Part shown: one piece after another, positions 1 through 12,909 of the stretch
Numbering within the stretch: position 1 is the first letter of the stretch
How the letters are laid out: the number at the start of each line of letters is the position of its first letter
Assembly: GCA_003117195.1 (NCBI GenBank)
Contig: BDSI01000102.1
Location: forward strand, 1-64,000
Direction: 5' to 3'
Source of the DNA: Eudorina sp. 2006-703-Eu-15
Taxonomy: Eukaryota > Chlorophyta > Chlorophyceae > Chlamydomonadales > Volvocaceae
DNA length: 64,000 nucleotides
Notes under the pieces: generated by a model
Database searches by the model: none
Seen by the model: the letters and a program-made list of their open reading frames with translations, nothing else
Told to the model about the DNA's origin: nothing
Program-made: the position numbers and the translations under genes

Positions 1-137
1 GACCCGGGTGGCGGTGGACCCGGGTGGCGGTGGACCGGGTGCCTTCACCGAGGCGATGTGGACGGCCTGGAGGGGTCACTGTGCGGCGGGTACGCCCGGC
101 GTGGCTGACACCCGGGACTACGGCCCGCCGCTTACCT
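1..137 (-). other. Possible exon pieces of a minus-strand gene running off the left edge
   Basis: On the minus strand a good donor (CAG before GTAAGC) ends a frame reading AAAGCSQLIQQ at about 137. A good acceptor (CCTCCAG) opens AVHIASVKAPG at about 78, and this frame stays open to the edge. The two could be consecutive exons, but the intron would be only about 58 bases and there is no family match. The first 45 bases are also an imperfect 16-18 base tandem repeat, so this may be chance. Confidence 0.15.
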
Positions 138-1474
138 GCTGGATGAGCTGGCTGCAGCCGGCGGCGGCGTCCGCCGCCGCCGCCGCCTTACCTTCTGGCG
201 CATGCCGGCGATCGGTGGCAGCCCCCCGCCGCCGGCCGCCGGCGGCCCGTCGGTGATGGGGCCTCTCGATCCCCGTGGCGCCTGCCTTCCCTGCCCGCCT
301 GCGTGTGTGTGCCTGATTTGGTGGGGGACGGCGCGCCGAGTGTCGGGGCGACGCTCCTCCCCACTCTCACCGGTCTGTCGGGCGCCGTGGCCCCGGGGCC
401 GCCGGCCGGCGTTCCCCGCAGCCGCCTCGGGCGCGTCCGCGCCCGTGGTCAGCCCAGCCGGGCCGCAACCCCCCACCACCACCACCACCACCCACCACCA
501 CCACCCCCCACCCCACCCCACCCCACCCCACCCCCCCGGGCTCGTTTGACGCCGCCCGTCGACTCCTGCCGGCTGCAGTTGGCGCTGGGCGCCCCTGTCC
601 CGGACCCGACGGCGTTAGAAGCGCGTGTAGACACGGAGCGCTCGTGTGTCGCTCGCCTAACAATAATGCCGCCTTCCCACCGGCGACGTGCCTCTTGGTG
701 CCCCTTCGCACATCGTTGCTGGACGTCCTCCGCGAGGCGCTGGGTGTCCAGCCGCAGATACCCACTGCCGCCCCGCGCTAGTTGACTTGCACCGCCCGCC
801 GCCCGGCGTGCGTGAGTGCTTACGCCACAGATGGCCCGGCTGGGGCTCGTGCCCCGTGCGTGGTGTCGCTACCGCCCCCGCGAGGCTAGGCGGCGGGCGC
901 TTCGTTGCTTGGCGGCTGAACTGGCCGGCGTCCGGGCCCTGCGGGTGTCCCGCTGGCTGTCCGCCCCGCGCGGGGGTTAGCGCGGTGGCCTATGAGGTGT
1001 CTTTCTCCGTTCCCCCCGGCGTGGTGTGGACTCCATCCCGCCGTTGTGCGCTACCGGCGGTCGCGGGTTCGATTCCGGAGCCAAGCATGTTTTCGCGTGG
1101 CGTCAGCCACACCGTAGCAATGCCTGGTCTACGTGGGTGTGGGTCCCGGTCGCTGAACTGCTGGATTTCGAACGCCCCGGCCGCCGTCGCTTGCGCGGCG
1201 TATGCCCTTGCGTGAATGGCCTGTGTGTTCGTGTTCAGGGCCTTGCGGTCCCTGCGGTGGCGGGGGTAGGTGGACTAGCGCGGCGCCCGGCGTAGGCACA
1301 GAGAGGGACGGAGGGTCGGACGGAAGGCAGGGCGGGGAAGGGTCCTTGACGTGGCGCAGGTAGGGCGGCAATCGAGCCGTCCAACGGGGAGTTGGCGGTG
1401 GCGGTCGCAGTGCGTGAAGAGCTGCAACATGACGCAGCCACGCAGGGGGACCAGGCCGAGGTGCACCATTACCT

Positions 1475-1588
1475 CGAAAGACGATCGAAAGACGATCGAA
1501 AGACGATCGAAAGACGATCGAAAGACGATCGAAAGACGATCGAAAGACGATCGAAAGACGATCGAAAGACGATCGAAAGACGATCGAT
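1475..1588. repeat. 11-bp tandem repeat
   Basis: About ten near-perfect copies of CGAAAGACGAT. The unit contains CGATCG at each junction. Confidence 0.95.
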
Positions 1589-2459
1589 CCCTGGACTGCT
1601 GGGTCCTGCGCGAACCCATCCCGGGCCATCAACTGTCAACGAACCCGCGATGGCGGAGCCCGTCCGTACCCGACCTCCAGCTGACACCGGCGGCTGATGA
1701 GGAGGCTCGCGCCCTGACCCCTGAGGCAACGAACTACAGTCCGCCTGGGCGAGATTATTACAGCAGATACACCCAGCTGCTGTCGGGTGGGACCCCACGC
1801 CGGACCACGCAAGAGTTTCTGCAGGGGCTCGCTGCAGCAGATGTGTCCAGATGATAGACCCAGATCAGTTGTTATCAGCGAGGGCAGGTCGCCTGAAAGC
1901 TCTCTGGAAGCTACGGGAGACGTTCTTCCGGATGGCGGAGGGGACGGGAAAAAATCGACCGACCGTGCCGCTTCACGAAAACCCTAGCTAGTGTATGTGT
2001 GTCCATGTTGTATACGTACTGCGTACAAGTTATCGTTCAGCTGACACATACCGTCGTACGTAGCTATCTACGCGGGTCCGCGGGCGCGCGCGCGCTGCTG
2101 CTGCCGGTCCTCCATAACGCGTGCGTCCGTCTCGCACACAAAACGCGCGCGCACGTGAGTGCGTGCGTGCGTGTTCAACAGGCACATACATGCATGCATT
2201 TATGTATGCCTGCGTGCGTGCCGGTAACCCTTGCAGCTGCGCAGCAGCAGCTAGCCACGTATGTATGATGACGACATAGCATGCAGCCGATGGCTGGCCT
2301 GACGGATCATCATCCGCTTCGTGTCGTACCTGCCCAAGCCGTACCTGCCGTATCTGCCCGTACATATGCTACGACCGAATCATGCGTGCACGACTGTATG
2401 TATGTTGGGCGGGTACAGCACCACAGCTACTCGTCGTCGCACTCTTCCCGTAGGTCAGA

Positions 2460-2507
2460 CCCCGCACCCCGCACCCCGCACCCCGCACCCCGCACCCCGC
2501 ACCCCGC

Positions 2508-2550
<43 letters not shown>

Positions 2551-2849
2551 CACCCCGCACCCCGCACCCCGCACCCCGCACCCCGCACCCCGCACCCCGC
2601 ACCCCGCACCCCGCACCCCGCACCCGCACCCCGCACCCCGCACCCCGCACCCCGCACCCCGCACCCCGCACCCCGCACCCCGCACCCCGCACCCCGCACC
2701 CCGCACCCGCACCCCGCACCCCGCACCCCGCACCCCGCACCCCGCACCCCGCACCCCGCACCCGCACCCCGCACCCCGCACCCCGCACCCCGCACCCCGC
2801 ACCCGCACCCCGCACCCCGCACCCCGCACCCCGCACCCCGCACCCCGCA
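2460..2849. repeat. CCCCGCA heptamer array interrupted by a run of about 40 C
   Basis: About 50 units of CCCCGCA, some shortened to CCCGCA, with an uninterrupted C run at about 2509-2549. The opposite strand is G-rich and could form quadruplex structures. The run length is a likely place for assembly error. Confidence 0.95.
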
Positions 2850-3215
2850 TCCCGGGACAGGCGACCAAATATGCCGTCCGTTAGCCGCCGGATCCACTCA
2901 GCAAATCATCAGTGCGTCAAGTACCGCCTGCGCCTGATTCCTGCCGTGGTGCAGAACGGAGCCATGTAGACGACGACGCGCTAACCGGCTGACCACCTAA
3001 CCACCTAACCACCTAACCACCGGGTCGCTCGCGGCTCGCGTGGACGTGCAGCGCTTGCTGGTCCGCTGTCACGCAGTCGTCGTCGAGGGAGGTTGCTCGT
3101 GCGCCTCCCGCCCGCCCCATCCACGCCGGTTTTCTTAGGCAGGCAGAGCAGAACAGGAGGTCGCTCCTCACACGCCTTTGTGTGTGAGTACCCGCCTGCC
3201 GGTCCCCATCACCAT

Positions 3216-4724
3216 CTACTTGCCGCCTGGGTCGCCCTGCGTGGGAGCGGCCGTGCCGCCGCCGCCGCCGCTGGCTGCCTGCAGGCCTTCCGGCATGGGA
3301 ATCACCACCTGCTCCGCCACCGCCGCCGCCGCCGCCGCCACCGCCACCGCCGCAGCCGCCGCTGCCTCCCCAGCCAGCGGCGGCGCCGCCGCCGCCTCAT
3401 CTTCTGGGTCGCTGCCGGTGGCAGCTGCCGCGGCGGCGGCGACGCGGCGGAAAAACTCTCCGGCCGTCTCAGGCGGCGGCGGCTCGTCCACGTCACCGGA
3501 TGCCGTACCACCGCCGCCGCCGTTGCCCTCCTCATCGTCAGCCTCCTCTCCGGAAAGCACATCGCCTTGATGACCGCCCGCCACGACAGCTGACACATGT
3601 CGTCGTACGGCACTAGCGGCACGGCGCAGCGCAGCCGCCTGCGCCGCCAGTTGCTGAGCGTCCTCGGGGACTCGGTCGCCGCCGCCGCCGCCGTCGGCGT
3701 TGCCAAGGGCATTAACCCCCTCCGCGCCTGTCGGGGCAGCCACCGCCGCGGTCGCCGACGTCGCCGCCGCCGCCGCCGCCGCCGTCAACGCCGCCACTCG
3801 GGCCGCCAGCTCCGCGACCGTGGCGGCGGCGTTCTCCAGCTCCAAGAGCTGGCGCTGCAGCAGCGGAGCGCGGCCGGGCGGCACCGCCGGCAGCCCCGAC
3901 GCACTCGTGGCTTGCGGCGGCGGCGGCGGCGGCGGCGGCCTCAGGCCGGTAGCCATGGCCGCGGCGTTCAGGAAGTGCTCCGTCAGTCGGGCATCGGAGA
4001 ACGCAGGAGCGCTGTTGCGGCGCGACGCCGTCGGCGTGTACGGCCTCGCCGCGGTCGCGGCGCCGACGCCGACGCCGGCCTCGACGTCACTACTGATGCT
4101 GATGCTGCTATTGTCGCCCGCGCTGCGGCACCGTACGGCCTTGGACGAGCGCCGGACGCCCGGCGGCCGTGGCACCGTCGTCGGAGGTGAGCTCGTACAG
4201 CCTGCGACGGCGCCGAAGCTGTCGCCGTCGCTGTCGTGCCCTTGCGGCGACGGCGGCACCAGGCCTCTGCAGCGTTGGCAGCGGCGCAGGCCCGCCGACT
4301 CGAGCCGGGGAGGCAGCGGCGCCACCGTCGAGCTCCGCGTCTTGTGCGGCGTGTACGGCGCCGCCGCGTCCTTCTCCGGAAACGAGCCCTCGTCGGTCGA
4401 TGCCGTGGCGCTGTCGCCGTCGCCGTCAGCGCCGCCACGGCCGCCACCGCCGGCGGTGCCCAGATCCGAGTCACTTCCGCTTCCGCTGCCGCCGCCGCCG
4501 CCGCCGCCGCCGCATCCGCCGTCGTGAATCAGCTTGGGCTCGTCACACGGGCGTGGCGGCAGCGGCGGACGCGGCGGCCGGCCGCCCCGCGGCAGCCACG
4601 CGCGCGCCACTGGCATCGTCGTCGTCGAAGCCTCGGCGCCCTTCACGGCCTTCCCGCCTGCACCTGCCGCGGCGGCAACGAGCGGACCGTCCGCGCAGCG
4701 GCACCACAACCCGCCGCTGTCCCG

Positions 4725-4755
<31 letters not shown>

Positions 4756-5989
4756 GACCGCAGCGACGCCATCACCCCGCCGCCCTCGTGCTGCACACTG
4801 CGACTGACGCTCCGCGGCGTCGGACTGAAACTCTCCTCGGCCCACTGGTAACCGACGGGACCGACACGCAGCTGCCGTACACCGCTGCCGCCCGTGCTGA
4901 CGTCACCAGTCCCTGCTGCCCGCGCGGCGCCGCCGCCGCCGCCGCCGCCGTCGGCGTCGGCGTCACTTGCGCCGCCGCCGCCGCCGCGGGCCGATTCGAC
5001 GGCGGCGGCGGCAGCGGGACCGGCGGGCTCACCCGCCGCGGTTCCGGAGCCCCGGCGCTCCGTCGCGCCGCCGCCGCCGCCGCCGCCACCGGCGGCCGCT
5101 AGCACCGCCGCGGGTGGCACGGTGCGGTGCAGCCACCTAGGCGCCAGGAAGTGGATGGCGGAGACGCCGATGTTGGCGCAGACGATGATGGCGAAGACGG
5201 ATGTGGTCAGGATCTCGTGGCCGACGGCTACGAGGGGGCTGTTGGGACCCGCGGCGGCGGTGATCATGTCGAGTGGCTGGGCGCCCAGAGCGGCCTGCAC
5301 AGATGGGTCACGGAGGGGGTATATAGGAAATGTATTGTTAGATGCCATTAAATTGCACAGATAGTATACGGGGTGGTATAGGAAATTGTTAGACATCTTG
5401 ATGGAGGAGGGCGGTGTGACGGGTTAATGGGTTGACTACTGCCGTTCAGACTGCGCTGACTGCTGCCAGACGGGCGGGGAAGAGGCGGAAGTCCGACGGG
5501 GCACGGAGCCGGGGACTAGGAATAATGTTGCAAGTGAGACTTTGTTACGCATGAGGACAGGCGTCGAGTGGCGGGATACGACAGTGTCGCAGTACGGCTC
5601 AGGGAACGCCGGGTCGAGAAACGCGGTACGACATTACATTCCCCTGACTAATGCACCGCCAACCAATCCTCCAATCCAACCGCACACACACACACAAGGG
5701 CGCGCCTCCGAATTGCTGAGGAACGCGCCCTGGGTGCTGCAAGGACTTGAGGAGGTTGAGCAGCGGACTGCGAGGCGCAGACCGCCCGGGATGGGCCTTC
5801 CCCCACTCCCTTGAGGGGGCACAGCGGTCACCGATCCTCGGGGATCGGGCGCGCGACCTTGGTTGGGAGCGAGGGGACAGAGGCCCCTTACGCCCCTTTC
5901 CCCCGTATCCGGGGGAAAGTGCTTCGGCGGTCTCCCGTATGGGGCGGGTTAGCGCCCCCGGCCAGTGTCGGCCCGGCAGATATGTAACG

Positions 5990-6078
<89 letters not shown>

Positions 6079-9000
6079 ACCCGTGCCAACCCAAAGCGAA
6101 ACCCAGCGTGGACCGTCAAGCCCCGCGCTGATTCCCCAACGACTGCGTAAGCCCTTGCCGTACATACCTGTACGGTGGCCTTGGGCGTCCACGCGATGGC
6201 GACGAAGACGCGCTCGCGCCGCGTGAGGCCGGCGCCCGTCATGGCGAAGTAGGTGGTGGGGATGCGCACCGCCATGCCTGGGCGGAGGGAGGGAGGAAGG
6301 AAGGAGGAGGCGCATGGGGGACAAACAACGGCCAAGGGTGAGTTCACCTAGGGTCAGGGCTCAGGGTGAAAACCTACGGCCGAGGCGGCGAATCAGGAGG
6401 CGCAAGGCGGTGGGGGGCACAGACGTACATCTTAGTTCGCCAGCCGAGCCCCGACTTGAGGGAAGGTCCGTTCGTCGCCCTGCCGGCAGCCAGCCAGCCA
6501 ACCAGCCTCCCAGCTCCGCCACCCCCCAGCTATAACCAACTTTACCAGCTCTCAGCAACCAACTAAGAATCAACCAAGCAACCAAGTAACCAACAACGGT
6601 CACTAACCGATTGCGATGAGCGCCAGCGACTTTGGGATGGTGTCGCCGCTGACGGTCCTTAGATTTACCAGCGAGCCGATGATGCCGAACAGCAGCGGCT
6701 GCGCCACCACGCGCCAGAACAGCCCCACACGGGCCTCCACCTCGGCGGCATACCTGGCGTGTGTGTACGTGGTCGGTTTTCGGTTGGAAGCCGTACAAGG
6801 GCATTACAAAATGTGGTTGGGTTTGAGGCTGTGTAACGGCATTGGGGATGTGGCTGGCTTGATGCTGTACAAGGGTATTACAGACTGAGGTTGACTGGGA
6901 TAATGATTTGTGGGTTTTGTGGTTGGTGAGCGCGGCGCGATGTGGATGCAGGCTTATACACAATTTCCAAAGCACTCGATTCCAACGCATGTGCGCCCTC
7001 ACCCTTTCCACTAGCGACGTGAACTCACCGTGGCTGCGGCCCACGGGTCAGTCCGCTCCGCCGGCCCAGACCCCAGAAGAACAGCGAGCCGCGCTCCTGC
7101 ACGGTGCCGTACATGTACGACATAAAGAAAATGGGAAGCCGTACACGAGCCTCAACAGGTTTCCAGAACAACAGTCGAGATGCAGTACAGAATCTCTAGG
7201 GCACCATCTGGCCATCTCATCAGAGTACTGGAGCCCTAACCGGCACCCGCCTCCCCCCGGTGCCCCCCCCCTAACCTGCCCGTCCCGCACCACCGCCCCT
7301 ACGCTAGACCGCGACCCTCACCCATCGGCCCCCGCCCCTGCCTCCCATTCGGCCCTCTCCCCCCGCACCGCACCGCACCGCACCGCACCGCACCGCACCG
7401 CGCCTCCCCGCCTCTCCCCCTCAGCCCCCGATAACCCACCCAGTACACGTTGACCGCCAGCCCCAGCACAAGCGCCGCCAGCGCCCCGCCGCCTCGGAAG
7501 TCGTACCGGTACAACGCGAACAGCAGCGCCAGCGCGGACGCGAAGACGACGGTGGTGCGCTTCAGGGGGGTGTCCCACAGGCGGGTGGCGGCGCAAAGAG
7601 AGGCCCCCAGCAGGCCCGCCACCACACCCAGGCTGATGTCCAGGGGGCCTTGGGGGCGGGAGGGCGGAAGGGGGGAGGCGGTCGGTGATCGATGGTGGTG
7701 GTGGTGGTGGTGCTCTAGGTGGAATGAGGCGGAGGAGAAGGCGGTGGCGGAGGAGGAGGCGGGGAGGGAGGAGGCGGAGGCGGGGAGGGAGGAGGCGGAG
7801 GCGGGGAAGGCGGAGGCGGAGGCTGGGAGGGAGGAGGCGGAGGCGGGGAGGGAGGAGGACGGAGGAGGAAGAAGGCCCCCGGAGCAAACATGGCGAAACC
7901 GGTGTATGTTACGGCGCCATCTGCGTTGAGACGACGGGCATGAGAGCAAGGACGAGTGTGGGGGCGAGAGGCGAGCTTATACTGCCGGCGGCCGTACCAG
8001 ATTAGCCGTACGAGATCATTACTAAGATGACAATGCGTGGGGCAGCGCCCAGTGGAACTGAGTCGTTCGTCGTCGTACGTACCGTACTACGGTTGTCGTA
8101 CGTACGTACCGTGCAGCAGCGTCCATACGAGACTGTGCGGTCCGACAGTGGCGCTGGCGCCGCCGCCCTCCGCCGTACTGCTGGATGGGGAGGTGACGGA
8201 CGACATGGCGAAGGAGGAGAAGAGCGAGTAACCTGATATGGCAACCATGTCGTCGAAGGATGCAGCGCCCACCACAATCGCGGGGATACCTGCCGTACAA
8301 ATACCGTACATAAAAACCCGTGGGACGGTGGGAGGGCGGGGGGCAACGAGAAAGGATGATGCGGAGGGGCGGACGGAATAAGCGGACGGACGACCCCGCG
8401 GGGTGCTGGGGTCTTAGGGGTGTACGGCATCAACCCTCCTCAGAAGCGCGCTGGCGAGCTGCATACGCGCTGGGTGTCGCTCAGTGGCCGGTACGTGCGC
8501 ACTGCCCGGCACCGACTGGTGTTCCCACATTTGACGGCATTACGCACCCTTATTGACGCCGAGGCCCTTTTTCTGGAGGTCAAACATTGTCTGAATGACC
8601 ACGGCGGGGCCTGGGGAGGGAGGGAGGGAGGGAGGAAGAGGCGGGCGGGGCGGGGCGGGCCAGCAAGGGAACGACCCGTGGGTCGCAGCACACAAGAGAC
8701 ATGCCGGCGCACACCCTCCCGGCGGCGGAGGGGGAAGCACGCCGCAACCATCTGACACACAGACCGTGCGTTTCACACATCATCGACTAGCTGTAGCACC
8801 TCAGCTGAACACTCCCAGATGCAGCACCCCCAGCTGTAGCACCCCCGCACCCACACAGGCACGCACCCGGCCCCCCTCCATGTATGCGCGCATCCACCTA
8901 CCTACGGCCTTGAGGATGAACCCCTGCGTCAGCGCCCAAAACGGCGGCATCCGCATGATGCCGATGGCAGCTCCCGCGGTGGTGAACGCCTCCACAAGGC

Positions 9001-10864
9001 CCGGCAGCAGCAGCAATCGTACGGCAGCCGGCCCCACGCGGCGGAAGATCTTCGCGGGGGACGGGGCGCAACGGGACGGGAAGGGGCGGGGCACGCGGAG
9101 GGAGGCAAGCGGCTGCCGGTTAGGGCTCCAGCGGGGGACGCCGAGGGCGGGCGGGCGGGCCGGACGCGTAGGCAGCACCGCAAAACGGGCTCCGGAATGG
9201 GCAGTGATCCGGCGATAACGGCTGTCTGCGTGGATGCCACACCCGTGTGCGGGGATCGCTGCTGGGGAACGCGAGCCCGGGACCTAGCATCCCAGCATCC
9301 TGAATGGGCATATCCCATATGATACCAATAACCAATATGATAATGCAAATGTGATTTTTGTTCTAGACAATCTGGGCTCTCTCCCCCACCCCCCTCTCCG
9401 CCTCAAAGCACATGTCTGCAGCGACGCTGCAACCCGGTCCTCCAACCACATGGCGTCGAACAATGCGCGGGCGGGTACGAGCAAATCGGTACGAATCGGT
9501 ACGGTGATGACTTGGTGGTTCCCCGGCAAGCACGTGCCATCCCGTGCTCCCAGGTCATCAGCCCCTGTCTGCCCACCTGTAGGTCCAGCTCCAGCCCCGA
9601 CCTCAGGAAGATGGTCCCCAGCGCCAGCGCCCGCAAGGTGGCGCTCCAGGAGGTGGGCAGGCCCGCCACCAGGGAGGGCGTGGCGTTGCGGAGGAGCAGA
9701 CCCGCCAGCAACATGCCCAGGAGCGGGGGGACGCCCAGCTGCGTGTGTGTGGTTGGGTGGGTGTGGGGTGTCGTCGACGACCCGCGGGGTCCACTATAGC
9801 ACCATTAATAATATTAGATGGATGGAGGATGAAATTTCGGACTTCCTAAATCCATCCCGTGCAGCCCGGCCTTGTCATCAACCCCCTCGGATCTACTCAC
9901 AGCACAGGAGGCCGAGCTGGATTTGGACTGGCGGCTGCCTGCTGGGCGGGGCGAGTCGTCGTCACGTCGCCGCCGACCCACGGGTCTCCCGAGCGACCCA
10001 CATCAACCACCCAACCACACACACAGCCACCCACCGTCCTGGGCTTGTTTCTCGTTTCAACCACCCACCCACCTAACCCTATGCCCGGGTTCGTTTCGGG
10101 TTTCTTTCTGTTTTCATTTTAACACCCATCCGCCCGCCGCGCCCGCCCGCCCGCCCACCCACAGCAGTGCGTCCCAATACCCACCACGCCGCACAGCGCC
10201 CCGCCCACATGGGCGGCCAGGAAGATCAACAAAGTGGACCAGGCGTTGCCGCCGGGGAGCAGATCAGGACCCACCGCCAGGTACAGGGCTGCAGGCGGGC
10301 GGGTGGGCGGGGAGATGACCATAGTGTGGGGGGCGACATTGGCGGGACTGTACGGGTGCTTGGGGGCCTGCCGTACGGTCTGATGGATGGGGCGGTGCGC
10401 GCCGATGAGGTTGAGCGTGACCGGTGCGCGCCCAACCGAATGATAACGAACTTCAATTTTCTCCTTCGTTGCGTGACATACTAGCTACGCATCAGCAGCA
10501 GCCCCAGCATGCCCCGAACTATACTGCTGCCGCAACGAGCTCGCTGCAGCTGCGTGGTATTGATAGATGTCAAAACCAGCAGGGGTGTGTGTGTGTGTGT
10601 GTGTGTGTGTGAGAGTGAGCCGTACACGCACAGCTCGCTCGCTGCAGCTTCAAGGCAGGTGCTTCAAGTACATGCGTGCCCATCACCATCGTCAGTTCAC
10701 GGCCCCGCCCCGCCCCGCCGCCCCGCCGCCCCCACCGCAGTAGATGAGGGCTACGAGGATGGTGAAGCTCAGGACGTTGCGGGTGCCTGCCGGCGGCAAG
10801 GAAGGAGCGAGATGGAGGACCGGGTGGTAAAGGTATGAAGTGGGTCGGCACTCAGTCTGCCCAT
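3216..10864 (-). CDS. SLC9B/NHA-type Na+(cation)/H+ antiporter with very long disordered C-terminal tail
   Basis: Exons read on the minus strand: 10864-10852 (tentative start), 10786-10736, 10288-10185, 9738-9577, 9049-8902, 8610-8548, 8289-8110, 7648-7440, 7096-7029, 6753-6608, 6277-6168, 5294-3216. They sum to 3,333 nt (1,110 aa) in one frame. Hallmarks of the CPA2/SLC9B family appear in order: PPLLGMLLAGLLLRN, GPAVVIQ in place of the usual SPAVVVP, GIPAIVVGAASFDDMVAISG with the paired ion-binding aspartates (D193/D194 in this model), AQPLLFGIIGSLV, a transmembrane arginine in AVRIPTTYF, ERVFVAIAWTPKATVQ, and a last membrane segment in the first 50 residues of the final exon. That exon then adds about 640 residues of Gly/Ala/Pro/Ser-rich, probably cytosolic sequence with one Leu/Ala-rich stretch that could be a coiled coil. 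Family members exchange Na+ or Li+ for H+ across membranes. The 5' end is weak: the proposed first exon is 13 nt with a 65-nt intron. The gene is head-to-head with the TIR gene. Confidence 0.82.
5376..5396 (-). repeat. Intronic repeat family A, antiporter last intron
   Basis: Reads ATGTCTAACAATTTCCTATA in gene sense, about 80 bases upstream of the acceptor at 5295; a second, weaker ATTTCCTATA follows closer to it. Confidence 0.75.
5993..6075. repeat. CA microsatellite in antiporter intron
   Basis: About 41 CA units, inside the last intron of the antiporter gene. Confidence 0.97.
10585..10611. repeat. GT microsatellite
   Basis: About 13 GT units within an antiporter intron. Confidence 0.95.
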
Positions 10865-12909
10865 GGTCGGAACTCCGCGCCGCCGTGCGTGGGCGCGCGC
10901 GCGACCCGTGGGTCGGCCCCAAGGGCACCGATAGATAACAGTGAAGCGGGCGGGCGGGCGGGCGCGGTGTTTTTCGCGCAGCGAGAACCCTACCCACGGC
11001 GGCGCCGGCCACTTTTATTTGAGGGTGCGTGCAAGTGGCTGCTGTTCTGAAGTAAATGCGCGACCCGGCCGTCGTCGTTCGCTTAAGCGGCAGAGTCGCC
11101 CCGGAGAGTTTCTGCCCCCCTCATCAGCAGACGATATGCAGGCGAATTCTAGCGCCTGGGACACAAGTAAAGCATCCAAATTTTGACCTTGTTCAGGTCA
11201 CGAAGCCGAGTAACGCGAGAGCCGTTGCTCGCCTGCGGGCGCGAGAGACGCGCCTGTGCAAAAGGTGCAGAAGGCGATCTCGCCCAATCTCACCTCTGTG
11301 ACTCCGCAGCATCCGAGCCCACGTCGAAATGTGCACCCACGGCATGGCTGGGGCGTCCTGCACGCAGCTGGCTGCGCGGGGACCGCGAAAATCCGCTGTT
11401 GTCGTTTGCTAACGAACAGCAGTGGGATTGCGAGATTAAAAATTGCTGAAAGGCGATGACGCTATCCTGAACATAGTGCTCTACGAGGCGAGGTGTAACA
11501 ATATCCGCCGAGCCTGCCGCCAAGCGGCGCAGTCGGCGAGCTCCGCGACAGCAGTTCTGGCCCCGCGACAAGCAGGCCTGTGTATGTGAGCAGGAGAATG
11601 AATACGTCCTGCTACTGGAAGACGTGGAAACACGCCAGCATCAGCAACAAGGCCCAGTCATGTTCGGTTATAGGCGGGACCTGCCTGGATCTCCGGGAGC
11701 CTGTCCGAAACCCCGACTGAGCGCTTCCGGCGCGAATCGACCAAATGTTTTGGAAGCTTGACATGCCGTTGAATTGCCTGCAATCATGCATGCATTGGTG
11801 TTGCGATCCGTTGCCATTGATGCAAACATGAGTGAACGCTCGCTCTTGCGCGGCTAAAGTCGATTTGGGTTGGGGCATTTTTCCCAATGGCGGATACCAA
11901 TATCGTGACAATATGCTATAAACCCTTAAAATCTTATATTCATGATCATGTGACCCAACGTAGAACTCCTGTTTCATGAGGTGACCCATCCATTGGTCCA
12001 CAGGCGATATTACGCTCGACTTCTTACTGACTGCTTTACAAAAGGCGTATCGCTTTTACAAATGATTGGAATTCATATTCGCAAATGGTCCCTGTCCGGC
12101 GCGAACATGGGCCGAATGGGCTGGCCAAGAGACCAAAGCAGCATAAACATTAGCTTCATGTCTTCGGTTGAAGTGTTATAATTGACCATACATTGAAGCT
12201 ATTTACTGGAAACTTCGTCGCTACCTGTATGCAATGCCATTTTTTGTTCAACTGACCGAATCGCGTTCAACCGAATCGCGTTCAACCACTACAGGACGTT
12301 TAGGTACGAACTTGCAAACCGTGTCGCGGGCTGGTCGAGCATGCAGAGCTGCAGACCGCCAGGAGGACGCACAGGACCTGGCGAGCGCTTTTATATGTAT
12401 CGATGCGGCAGCTTTACGCCAGAGAGCAAGTCCCGGTGCTGGCCATTTTCACTTTCTGGTCCCTAATTATCAAGGTCCAGACTGGCACTGTTTAAGCGCA
12501 CAGGTAATTTGGACGCCGGTTGCTCCAGCGAAATCGACCAAAGCGATTCATGCTGTTATGGTTATGTGTTATCACGTTCATGTGCACATATAATTCTCTT
12601 CAACACATTCGTGAATCCTTTCCCCTCGATCCTGCTTTTAGCAAAATCCAAAAACCAAGCCCGTGGTATGTACGAGCTCAGTTGCGCCCGCAACGGAAGA
12701 GCCTGTATTGAAAGCTCGGCGTGAAATTGACATACTTGTTGCACTTTACTTGCCATGCTCATATTTACTTGATGAATGTTACTCGTTTGACCTGCTGGCG
12801 TGAGCTAATTATTACTCCATCTTCATTATTCAACTACAACTATTTCATTTTGCTGCTAAGGGTCAGCCTTTGCTAAACGCGAAAGCCCCCGCTTGACAAA
12901 TTCAAAACT
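10865..12909. promoter_or_regulatory. AT-richer divergent intergenic region between antiporter and TIR genes
   Basis: About 2 kb with clearly lower GC than its surroundings from roughly 11,050 onward. Short open frames on both strands (up to about 130 codons) match nothing. There is a small direct repeat of CGAATCGCGTTCAAC around 12,257-12,285. The region probably holds both promoters and leaders; an undetected first exon of the antiporter gene could also lie here. Confidence 0.4.

Larger units (their letters stand above)
138..3215. other. Gene-free stretch downstream of the antiporter gene
   Basis: No convincing exon found. It contains CCA/CCCCA-rich sequence at 475-540, an 11-bp tandem repeat at 1475-1588, a CCCCGCA array at 2460-2849 and four AACCACCT-like units at 2993-3021. 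All open frames run through low-complexity sequence. The part nearest 3216 is presumably the 3' untranslated region of the antiporter gene. Confidence 0.5.

Noticed and set aside
971..1086. Possible tRNA gene: a perfect B box (GGTTCGATTCC at 1066-1076) and an A-box-like TAGCGCGGTGG at 978
   Set aside because: The boxes are about 90 bases apart, the flanking 7-base stems do not pair (CGGGGGT against GCCAAGC) and the T stem has mismatches. At best a tRNA-derived relic.
2460..2849. Telomeric or subtelomeric repeat
   Set aside because: The unit CCCCGCA is unlike the TTTTAGGG telomere repeat of Chlamydomonas or the plant TTTAGGG, and unique genes lie on the right side at once.
2427..2897. Long open frames through the CCCCGCA array on both strands
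   Set aside because: A heptamer array without stop codons stays open in every frame. There is no complexity, start context or splice logic.
3178..5364. Plus-strand frames opposite the antiporter C-terminal exon
   Set aside because: They mirror GCC-repeat codons of the minus-strand exon and lack any family resemblance.
7685..8005. Arg/Gly-rich frames across GGAGGCGGAGGC repeats
   Set aside because: Purine repeat inside an antiporter intron; the splice sites on both sides are explained by the antiporter exons.
11612..12001. 129-codon minus-strand frame in the AT-richer region
   Set aside because: No family match, no partner exons in phase, and it lies in the probable divergent promoter region.
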